This document shows positions 1-5,370 of a stretch of 5,637 bases of DNA, piece by piece (within the stretch, counting starts at the first letter, position 1; every line of letters starts with the position of its first letter). The DNA comes from Candidatus Bipolaricaulota bacterium (lineage in GTDB: Bacteria > Bipolaricaulota > Bipolaricaulia > UBA7950 > UBA9294). The translations under genes and the position numbers were made by a program. A model generated the notes under the pieces. It was given only the letters and a program-made list of their open reading frames with translations, did no database searches and was not told the origin of the DNA. The stretch covers positions 617,879 through 623,515 of the forward strand of contig CP070725.1 in NCBI GenBank assembly GCA_020350845.1, written 5' to 3'.

Positions 1-1
1 C

Positions 2-1219
2 GACGGCAACGCGATCGAGGCATCGGCAAGCTCCGTGACCGCGTCGACGTGCTCGATCTCGGCCAACGGGCAGTCTGCCGTCCGCGCCGTCCTGCGATCG
101 CGGATTGCGCTTCTTGGCACCACCGTCACCGGGCACCCGGGCGACGCGATCGACATCCACGCGAGTGCGGTCGACCTCCAGGACTGCGAAATCAAGGAGA
201 ACAACGCACGCGCGGTGATCGCCGATCAGGGGACGTTGACTGTTGCCGGAACGCTCATCGCGGATCAGCAGGGAGTCGGGCTCTCCCTCGTCGATTCGCG
301 CGCCGACATCACCAGCTCCCAGATCAGGGACAACGGAGGCGCCGGCGTCGAAGCGGTGACATCAACAGTGTCGCTCGGTGACTCGACGCTCTCCGGCCAT
401 CCGACAGACGGAATCAAGCTCGATCGCGCGTCGCTCGAGCTGGAGGGAAGCCTGGTCTCCAACAACAACGGCTCGGCCGTCGTCGCGCTCGACTCCCAGG
501 CGACGATCTCCGATAGCACGATCTCCGACAACGACCGCCACGGGCTGGATCTGACGAACAGCTCCGCCGTCGTGATGAACGGCTCCCAGATCACACAGAA
601 CGGCGACATCGCGATCCGTACCGACAACGCAACGGTGACGGTCGTGCGCTCCAGCGTGACGGACCACCCGACAACGGGCATCTACCTCGACAACTCCCCG
701 GCATCGGTCTCCGAGAGCACCATCAGCGGACACGCAGGCTGGGGGATCGAGGCTGTGGATCACACGGCGCTGATGGCGTCCAAGGCGATCATCACCGGGA
801 ACACATTGGGCGGCATCTCGCTCACGAGTTCCGTGGCGGCCCTTCTCGGCGCGGAGGTCAAGGCGAACAGCAGCAGCGGCGTGCTCCTCGCCCAACGATC
901 CGCCCTGATGGCGATCGAGGCGATCGTTTCCGACAACGCTGCCGTAGGGATCTCTCTCGACACGTCGTCGGCCTCGGTGCGCCTATCGACCGTGTCCGGG
1001 AACCGGGAACACGGGATGAAGCTCGTCGGACAGTCCGTGCTCTCCCTCTACAATTCGACGATCTCGGGGAACGCTCAGGACGGCCTCCACTTCGAGGATT
1101 CGCTCGGCTCGCTGCGCGGCAGTGAGATCCTGAACAACGTGGGCTTCGGGATCTACGCCGATGCACTGTCGCTTCTCGCCGGCTATGACAACAGCCTCAG
1201 CGGGAACGGGACGGACCGC
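2..1219 (+). repeat. Coding repeats: about 17 beta-helix coils of 22-23 residues (66-69 bp)
   Basis: Successive coils begin at turn motifs such as SGH, SDN, TGN and SGN, and each contains a Gly/Ala-(Ile/Val/Leu) step about six residues later. Two higher-order periods are visible. Alternate coils carry a large aliphatic or aromatic residue versus mostly Ala two positions after that step, and a His-Pro pair recurs every four coils (codons at 134, 398 and 665). The repeats are diverged at DNA level, so this is a protein-level repeat and not a simple tandem array. Confidence 0.8.
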
Positions 1220-1264
1220 TCGGAGACGGTCCCGGTAGAGTTGACACTGCCTCGGCCGCAGTAA
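2..1264 (+). CDS. Right-handed parallel beta-helix repeat protein, C-terminal part (5' end outside window)
   Basis: The reading frame is open from the first complete codon at base 2 to the TAA at 1262-1264, giving 420 residues. The residues before the GTG at base 35 (DGNAIEAS...) already fit the repeat, so that GTG is not the real start and the N-terminus, with any signal peptide, is missing. Nearly the whole visible part is about 17 coils of 22-23 residues with the pattern (S/T)-x-(N/H)-x-x-x-G-I-x-L-x-x-S-x-x-x-L-x-x-S-x-I, typical of the Beta_helix/NosD-like superfamily. Polar Asn/Asp/Ser sit at the turns and Ile/Val/Leu at inward-facing positions. The last coil is followed by a short tail (ends LPRPQ) with no recognisable sorting domain, anchor or transmembrane segment. 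Such proteins are usually extracellular and bind or cleave polysaccharides, or act as adhesins; no catalytic residues can be assigned here, so the substrate is unknown. The gene converges with the PPC-LVIVD gene. Fold is confident, function is not. Confidence 0.93.
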   Translation, partial: DGNAIEASASSVTASTCSISANGQSAVRAVLRSRIALLGTTVTGHPGDAIDIHASAVDLQDCEIKENNARAVIADQGTLTVAGTLIADQQGVGLSLVDSRADITSSQIRDNGGAGVEAVTSTVSLGDSTLSGHPTDGIKLDRASLELEGSLVSNNNGSAVVALDSQATISDSTISDNDRHGLDLTNSSAVVMNGSQITQNGDIAIRTDNATVTVVRSSVTDHPTTGIYLDNSPASVSESTISGHAGWGIEAVDHTALMASKAIITGNTLGGISLTSSVAALLGAEVKANSSSGVLLAQRSALMAIEAIVSDNAAVGISLDTSSASVRLSTVSGNREHGMKLVGQSVLSLYNSTISGNAQDGLHFEDSLGSLRGSEILNNVGFGIYADALSLLAGYDNSLSGNGTDRSETVPVELTLPRPQ

Positions 1265-1309
1265 CCGTAGCTCCGTGGGGTGGGGCGACGCCCTGCCCCA
1301 CGGCTACGG
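1265..1309. terminator. Strong intergenic hairpin between convergent genes, probable bidirectional terminator
   Basis: The left arm CCGTAGC (1265-1271) pairs with GCTACGG (1303-1309). After a 2-base bulge (1272-1273), CGTGGGG (1274-1280) pairs with CCCCACG (1296-1302). Two G-U-type wobbles follow (1281/1295 and 1282/1294), then GGGC (1283-1286) with GCCC (1290-1293) around a 3-base loop. The result is about 20 paired positions, very GC-rich. It begins one base after the beta-helix gene's stop codon, and its right arm contains the TAG stop (1304-1306) of the minus-strand gene. Neither side has a clear U-tract, so it is not a textbook intrinsic terminator; it could stall transcription from both sides, protect 3' ends, or be a copy of a dispersed palindromic (REP-like) repeat. 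Confidence 0.65.
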
Positions 1310-3301
1310 AAGCAGTTCGATGATGCGCAGACCGGACTCCCGATCGGCGACGAACGCCTGTCCGTCGGTGACGTAGACGGCGACCGCATACCCCGGCGTG
1401 TCGACCCGCGCGACGGGCTGCGGCGCCCTCGGATCGGCGAGTGAGAGCACCGCCAGTCCCTCGGTGTAGTCCGCGACGTAGAGGTAGCTTCCGCCGAGGA
1501 ACAGACCGTGTGCTTCCCCGTCCGTGATCAGAGAGGTGATCTCGGACGGCGCGGTCGGATCCGACACATCGATCACGCGAACCCCGCGATAGCCGGCGGC
1601 GAGGTAGATCGTGTCGCCATAGGCAACGACGGCGTGAGCCTCTCCCGGAAGATCGAGCTCGCTGATCCCGCGCGGGCGCGACGGATCGGAGATGTCGATC
1701 ACCTCAACGCCGACGTCGCCCGTCGCGACGTACGCGACCTGACCCTCAACGGCGACGCCCTCAGCGTATCCGCGCGTCGTCAACGATCCCACCAGTGATG
1801 GATGCGACGGCGACGAGATGTCCACGATCAGAAGCCCGCCACGCTGATCGGCGACATAGGCGAGCGAGCCGTCGACGGCAACATCCTGCGCCGAGCCCAT
1901 CGTGTCATAGCGCCCGAGCTCGTGCGGCCGGGAGGGATCCGAGATGTCGAGGATCGAGATCCCGTCGCCGCGATTCGCCATGACCAGTCTACGGCCCACA
2001 GCGGCGAGCGCCTGGCTGTAGCCCGGGGTGCTGTGCGAACCGATCTCCAGCGGATCGGCGGGATCGGAGACATCCACGACCAACAAGCCCTTGGAGCCGA
2101 CGATCAGGTAGGCGTTCTCGCCGACGACGGCCACGTCGAGGGTGTATCCGCCCTGGGGATTGAAGTGGCCGACGACGGTCAGCTGCAGCACCGACTGCAC
2201 GGAGACGGAGTACGTTCCCGTCCCCGCGTCGAGCGCATGCCGCACCTCGACATAGTGGATCGCGTCCGCGCGCGCCGTCCACTCGATCCCCGCAGCTCCG
2301 GCACTCGTCGGGACGGAAGAGGCGACGGTCGTTATCCCGTCCGACGCGAGGAGAATCGCCGTGTACTGGGGGATTCCGTCGGGGCCGGCGACGCGAATGG
2401 TGTACTGACCGCCTTCCCTCATGTCCACGGAGAAGACATCCGCGTCTCCGGGGACATCAATGCGCCCGCCGACGATCGTCCCATCGGCGGAGACCGGCGT
2501 CGACGCACTCCAGACGTTGCCGTGGTCGTCGGCATACCCGCCCTGCGTGACGGAGACGTCGTAGCCCCCAGTCGCCGGCTCTGTCCCTCTGATCTCGAGG
2601 AAGTGCGTCGCCGACTCGCTCGCTGCCCAGCGAAGATGAACTGCGTCCTGCCCGTCGGCGGCGGCCGTGGCGAGGACCGTGCTCCCGTCGGCGGCTAGCA
2701 GCGCAAGCGTCGGCTGGACCCCGCCGATGAGATTCGTGACCGCGACGACGTAGTCGTAGCCGGCCTCGGCGACGAACAGGAAGACATCCACATCGCTCGC
2801 GCTCTCGATATAGCCGGGGACCGAGAGTCCCGTGGAGGGAAGCGGCGTCGCGGTGACGGGCGTGTCGCCGTGGTCGTCGGCTTGGACGGCACCGATCGAC
2901 AGCTGGTAGCACCCCGTTCCGACGGTGGACAACGCATGCCGCACCATCACGAAGTACGTTCCCGACTGCGGGCTCTGCCACTCGATCCGCGCCGACGCGT
3001 CGTCGCCCGAATCCGCGGCGACCTGCAAGATCGTCTGGCCGTCGCTGGCGAACAGGTAGAGAACCGTATCCATCTCCGGCGAGCTGCGTCGTGTCTGGAG
3101 GATGTACCGTCTTCCCGACTGCGCCTCGAAGAGGAAGAAGTCCATGTCTCCGGCAACATCGATGCACGCATCGAGGAGCCCACCGTTCGCCTCGACGGGG
3201 AAGGCCGCAAGTGGCGTGTCTCCGTGCGTATCCTCGGCGAACGCAGGCACTACGACGAGCATCGACAGGGCGGCGACGCAGATCAGGCAACGACTGTTCA
3301 C
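1304..3301 (-). CDS. Secreted protein with three PPC-like domains and a seven-bladed LVIVD beta-propeller
   Basis: Start chosen as the GTG at 3301-3299, giving 665 residues: GGAGG lies 5 bases upstream and the protein then begins with a clear signal peptide (residues 1-22, basic Arg4, hydrophobic core, cleavage after Ala-Phe-Ala). The frame is open upstream to an ATG at 3394, but those 31 extra residues are not signal-like. Mature order: three PPC-like (bacterial pre-peptidase C-terminal) domains at about 24-138, 142-251 and 258-368, each opening with (D)DHG(D/N) and containing D-x-D-x-F and a Gly-Tyr or Gly-Thr-Tyr near the end. Residues 376-665 are seven LVIVD repeats with the motif G-Y-A-x-x-V-A-V ... 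A-Y-V-A-D ... G-L-x-I-I-D-I-S-D-P. Seven blades fit a closed propeller. No peptidase or other catalytic domain is present, so a binding or scaffold role outside the cytoplasm is inferred. The mature protein has only two cysteines (46 and 131), both in the first PPC domain and probably disulfide-bonded. A promoter candidate lies just upstream. Confidence 0.94.
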   Translation of the reverse strand: MNSRCLICVAALSMLVVVPAFAEDTHGDTPLAAFPVEANGGLLDACIDVAGDMDFFLFEAQSGRRYILQTRRSSPEMDTVLYLFASDGQTILQVAADSGDDASARIEWQSPQSGTYFVMVRHALSTVGTGCYQLSIGAVQADDHGDTPVTATPLPSTGLSVPGYIESASDVDVFLFVAEAGYDYVVAVTNLIGGVQPTLALLAADGSTVLATAAADGQDAVHLRWAASESATHFLEIRGTEPATGGYDVSVTQGGYADDHGNVWSASTPVSADGTIVGGRIDVPGDADVFSVDMREGGQYTIRVAGPDGIPQYTAILLASDGITTVASSVPTSAGAAGIEWTARADAIHYVEVRHALDAGTGTYSVSVQSVLQLTVVGHFNPQGGYTLDVAVVGENAYLIVGSKGLLVVDVSDPADPLEIGSHSTPGYSQALAAVGRRLVMANRGDGISILDISDPSRPHELGRYDTMGSAQDVAVDGSLAYVADQRGGLLIVDISSPSHPSLVGSLTTRGYAEGVAVEGQVAYVATGDVGVEVIDISDPSRPRGISELDLPGEAHAVVAYGDTIYLAAGYRGVRVIDVSDPTAPSEITSLITDGEAHGLFLGGSYLYVADYTEGLAVLSLADPRAPQPVARVDTPGYAVAVYVTDGQAFVADRESGLRIIELLP
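1307..2176 (-). repeat. Seven in-frame LVIVD propeller blades, exact 42-residue (126-bp) period
   Basis: Blades occupy residues 376-417, 418-459, 460-501, 502-543, 544-585, 586-627 and 628-665. The first six are exactly 42 residues and end in a D-(V/I/L/P)-x-x-P-like turn such as VSDPADP or ISDPSRP. The seventh is 38 residues because the protein stops at the end of the last strand (RIIELLP). There is no insertion or deletion anywhere in the array. LVIVD repeats are known from bacterial and archaeal surface proteins and are predicted to form beta-propellers; their ligands are mostly unknown. Confidence 0.88.
2198..3232 (-). repeat. Three tandem PPC-like beta-sandwich domains
   Basis: Three units of roughly 110-115 residues start at HGDTPLAAFP, DDHGDTPVTATPL and DDHGNVWSASTPV. 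Each contains a D-(M/V/A)-D-(F/V)-F core (DMDFFLF, DVDVFLF, DADVFSV) and ends in a strand like YQLSIG, YDVSVT or YSVSVQ. PPC domains are usually found at the C-terminus of secreted proteases; here they are N-terminal and accompany a propeller in place of a protease. Confidence 0.8.
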
Positions 3302-3306
3302 GGCTT

Positions 3307-3311
3307 CCTCC
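3307..3311 (-). promoter_or_regulatory. Shine-Dalgarno GGAGG that fixes the GTG start of the PPC-LVIVD gene
   Basis: On the minus strand GGAGG is followed by AAGCC and then GTG at 3301-3299, a 5-base spacing. It directly precedes the signal peptide, which settles the start in favour of 3301 over the ATG at 3394. Confidence 0.8.
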
Positions 3312-3320
3312 AAGCGGCGT

Positions 3321-3349
3321 AGAGTAGACGGCACGGACTGCCGCATCAA
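3321..3349 (-). promoter_or_regulatory. Candidate sigma-70-type promoter for the PPC-LVIVD gene
   Basis: Minus-strand TTGATG (3349-3344) is separated by exactly 17 bases from TACTCT (3326-3321). Each hexamer matches 4 of 6 consensus positions. Transcription would begin near base 3314, leaving a leader of only about 13 bases that carries the GGAGG. It sits in the 99-base gap after the lipoprotein stop codon, where a separate promoter would be expected. Weak hexamers in GC-rich DNA can arise by chance. Confidence 0.35.
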
Positions 3350-3400
3350 CCCGTCCGCCCAACGATACACGAACGGCGGCACATGGTTCCGCACTCGGGC

Positions 3401-4465
3401 CTAGCGAACCACGAGTTCGGTCTCGAAGACATGGGCGGGGGCCGCGCCGGGAAGCCCGTATTCGAGGCGCAGCGTCACCGCCCCGACGTGCGCGCTGTCC
3501 GCGGCCACGTGGAACACGGCGACGTAGCTTCCGTACGCTCCCAGAGGGGCGCCTGTGGCGTCGAGATCGCGCGTCGTCGATTCGTCGTCCAGGATCAGGA
3601 CGCCGTCGACATCGACGGTTGCGATCCAGCGATGAGGAGCATCCCACGCGACGGGAAGCTGAACGAAGAGTCGCTCCCCGGGATCGGCGACGACGGTCCC
3701 GCCACGATCTTCCCAATGCACGACGTGCGTTCGCTCCGTCGACGTGAAGCTCGATGCGCTGAGCTCGTAGCTCCGCGACCCCGTGACCCACTTCACCAGA
3801 CCACAGCCTGTCGCATACCACAAGAACTCGGCCTCGGCAGAGCTGTGGCAGAAGCAGCCGCCGGCGTCCATCCGCCACAGCTTCAGCTTCTGGCACTCGG
3901 GGAAGACGCCGCCCACGACCGAGACCATCTCCCTGAAGATGAGCTGGACATCGATCACCCGATCACCGAGATCGTAGCTCCACTGCCACGGCGATCCCCC
4001 GACGCCGAACGGAAGTCGCAGCAGCGCTGCCGCCGGCTCGAGGCGTCCCACGCCGCTCCCCACGTCCCGGGCCACGAGGATCCAGCCGTCCTCGACGCGG
4101 TAGACATACCGCGTCTCCTCGCTGCCGTCGGGATACCGCGTGCTGATGACGAAGCACTCCCGTCCGTCGCCGCCGTCCACGGTGCACAGGACGCGATCCT
4201 CACGCCCCGCTCCCGGGCGCCAGGTCGGCAGGTGATCCGCCGTCGCATCCCGGTACGACCACCATGCGCCGATGCGCAGCGGAGCTTCGTCGACGCGCAC
4301 GGCGGGGCGAAGCGATTTCTCCGAGAAGCGATCGAAGTCCAAGGTGGGCGTGGGGATCCGACCTTCCTCTGGAGCGCCGAACGGAGCGACGCATCCCGTC
4401 AGCACGAGTACCGCCAGCGTCACGCTCACTGCGCTGAGCCCGGTCGCAAGCAGGCGCATCTTCAC
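3401..4465 (-). CDS. Cysteine-containing lipoprotein with C-terminal I42/chagasin-like domain
   Basis: Start chosen as the GTG at 4465-4463 (354 residues): GGGGAGG lies 6 bases upstream and the GTG overlaps the PHP gene's TGA as GTGA. An ATG two codons later (4459) is possible but is 12 bases from the core GGAGG. Residues 1-25 form a lipoprotein signal with lipobox L-T-G-C, Cys25 being lipidated; Val follows, so there is no Asp inner-membrane retention signal. Residues about 60-235 have a G-x-W-W-S-Y-R opening (66-72), an L-P-F ... W-Q-W-S-Y stretch (151-164), a G-G-V-F-P-E-C strand (185-191) and Y-A-T-G-C-G-L-V-K-W (217-226), a pattern I have seen in uncharacterised bacterial lipoproteins and secreted proteins. 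Cysteines other than Cys25 are 94, 104, 191, 204, 206 and 221. Residues about 255-354 resemble an Inhibitor_I42 domain. It is the last gene of the hutU-PHP-lipoprotein overlap series. Export and lipidation are confident; the biological role is unknown. Confidence 0.92.
   Translation of the reverse strand: MKMRLLATGLSAVSVTLAVLVLTGCVAPFGAPEEGRIPTPTLDFDRFSEKSLRPAVRVDEAPLRIGAWWSYRDATADHLPTWRPGAGREDRVLCTVDGGDGRECFVISTRYPDGSEETRYVYRVEDGWILVARDVGSGVGRLEPAAALLRLPFGVGGSPWQWSYDLGDRVIDVQLIFREMVSVVGGVFPECQKLKLWRMDAGGCFCHSSAEAEFLWYATGCGLVKWVTGSRSYELSASSFTSTERTHVVHWEDRGGTVVADPGERLFVQLPVAWDAPHRWIATVDVDGVLILDDESTTRDLDATGAPLGAYGSYVAVFHVAADSAHVGAVTLRLEYGLPGAAPAHVFETELVVR
3404..3703 (-). other. Region encoding a possible Inhibitor_I42 (chagasin-like) domain
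   Basis: Residues about 255-354 show the order of elements of I42 cysteine-protease inhibitors: an opening G-x-x-(L/F)-x-V-x-L strand (GERLFVQL, 263-270), a loop ending in Trp (Trp280) where the family has N-P-T-T-G-Y-x-W, a Gly-rich loop before a Phe strand (GAYGSYVAVF, 309-318), a G-x-x-x-L-x-L-x-Y strand (328-336), then a Pro (339) where the family has R-P-W, and a final F-E-x-E-L-V-V strand. The canonical N-P-T-T-G-Y loop is replaced by P-V-A-W-D-A-P-H-R-W, so inhibitor activity is doubtful even if the fold is right. Confidence 0.5.
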
Positions 4466-5370
4466 GGCAATCCTCCCCGTCCGTGGTCCCCGCCGCCCAC
4501 TCCACAGGCGCGCAGGAGCGCCGCCACATGCCGTGGTAACACCCGCACCTCTCCCAGCGTATCTCGGGCCGAGCCCGGACCGTGATGGTCCGACCCCCCC
4601 GTGAGCAGGAATCCCGCATCCTCCGCGAGTGCGTGCATCTGCGCAGGATCGATGGTGAGGTCCGTGTGCGCGTGAAGGTAGGGGTAGAAGGCCTCGATCG
4701 CGTCCACGCCGGCATCGCGCAGACGCCCGAGGAACGACCGCCAATCCGGTACCCGCATCAGACACGGGTGGGCAAGCGCGATCACTCCACCCGCCTCGCG
4801 AAGGACCTCGGCGACCTCCCCGGCCTGCGGTCGGGAGAGCGGGATGTGACACGGCCTTCCTTTGCCGATGTAGAGATCGAACGCCTCGCGCTCCGTCGCG
4901 ACGGCGCCGCGGGCCGCGAGCCAGCGCGCAAGGTGCGGCCGACCGAGGCTCATCGTCTGCGAACCGGTCAGTCGCTCGCCGTCCTCCGTCTCGGGATCGA
5001 GTTCCAGGTGCTGCGCGCACAGCGCGCGCATCGCGAGGAGACGTTCCCGTCGCTCCTCCTGGCGTGCCTCCAGAAGCACCCTGAGCGAAGCGTGACGAGG
5101 ATCGATCCCGTATCCGAGGAGTTCTCCGTGGACTCCGTGGAAGGATACCTTGACCTCAACGCCGGCGAGCAATCCGACCCCGTCAAGGCGACTCCATCGA
5201 TCAAGGATCTCCGGCGGGACCGCGTCGTGATCCGTCAGCGCGAGGATCCCGACGCCGCTCGCGCGCGCCTCCAACGCGAGCTCAGACACCGTCTGGGTCC
5301 CGTCCGACGCGCTGGAGTGAACGTGGAGGTCGCCGTACGCGGAACCGACGGAGTCATCCTCACCGCGCAC
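4462..5370 (-). CDS. PHP-domain metal-dependent phosphoesterase, YciV/TrpH (RNase AM)-like
   Basis: This 302-residue cytoplasmic protein carries the full set of PHP metal ligands: D-L-H-V-H-S (His16, His18) with Asp23, L-T-D-H-D (His48), Glu72 in A-G-V-E-V, His81 in H-G-E-L-L-G-Y, His201 in A-L-A-H-P, and G-G-S-D-H-H-G (Asp261, His263). A G-R-P-H-L-A-R-W-L segment (143-151) and K-G-R-P-C-H-I-P (170-177) match the insert of the E. coli YciV (RNase AM) subfamily, and its length is close to the roughly 290 residues usual there. Characterised members are 5'-3' exonucleases that trim RNA 5' ends, or phosphatases acting on 3',5'-bisphosphonucleotides; which applies here cannot be told. The GTG at 5370 is the only in-frame start codon before the first metal motif and has a GGGGGAG 7 bases upstream. 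It overlaps the end of hutU by 11 bases and the lipoprotein start by 4, indicating one coupled transcript. Confidence 0.95.
   Translation of the reverse strand: MRGEDDSVGSAYGDLHVHSSASDGTQTVSELALEARASGVGILALTDHDAVPPEILDRWSRLDGVGLLAGVEVKVSFHGVHGELLGYGIDPRHASLRVLLEARQEERRERLLAMRALCAQHLELDPETEDGERLTGSQTMSLGRPHLARWLAARGAVATEREAFDLYIGKGRPCHIPLSRPQAGEVAEVLREAGGVIALAHPCLMRVPDWRSFLGRLRDAGVDAIEAFYPYLHAHTDLTIDPAQMHALAEDAGFLLTGGSDHHGPGSARDTLGEVRVLPRHVAALLRACGVGGGDHGRGGLP
4472..4478 (-). promoter_or_regulatory. Shine-Dalgarno GGGGAGG of the lipoprotein gene, inside the PHP gene
   Basis: GGGGAGG lies within the last codons of the PHP gene and is followed after 6 bases by GTG at 4465, whose last two bases begin the PHP stop TGA. 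This supports GTG over the ATG at 4459 and suggests translational coupling. Confidence 0.75.

Noticed and set aside
1307..2176. Regular 126-base periodicity considered as a CRISPR-like or tandem DNA repeat
   Set aside because: The units are diverged at DNA level and are fully explained by the in-frame 42-residue LVIVD blades.
1802..2698. Plus-strand open frame of 298 codons antisense to the PPC-LVIVD gene
   Set aside because: Low-complexity Asp/Arg/Gly-rich product without recognisable motifs; the minus strand holds clear LVIVD and PPC repeats here.
3353..3380. Possible small hairpin (CCGCC with GGCGG) after the lipoprotein stop codon as a terminator
   Set aside because: Only five pairs around a loop of about 15 bases and no U-tract; too weak to call in GC-rich DNA.
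3302..3394. ATG start at 3394 for the PPC-LVIVD protein
   Set aside because: It would put 31 non-signal residues ahead of a clear signal peptide, whereas the GTG at 3301 has GGAGG 5 bases upstream.
2457..3896. Long minus-strand open frame of 479 codons overlapping both the PPC-LVIVD and lipoprotein genes
   Set aside because: Its translation is dominated by Arg, Gly and Ala with no domains, as expected of an out-of-frame reading of GC-rich genes, and it conflicts with two well-supported proteins.
3383..4585. Plus-strand open frame of 400 codons antisense to the lipoprotein gene
   Set aside because: No motifs or ribosome-binding site, and composition typical of an antisense shadow; the minus strand has signal peptide, lipobox and overlap evidence.
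4466..5020. N-terminal extension of the lipoprotein frame upstream of its GTG start
   Set aside because: The extra residues are an out-of-frame reading of the PHP gene and would bury the lipoprotein signal peptide.
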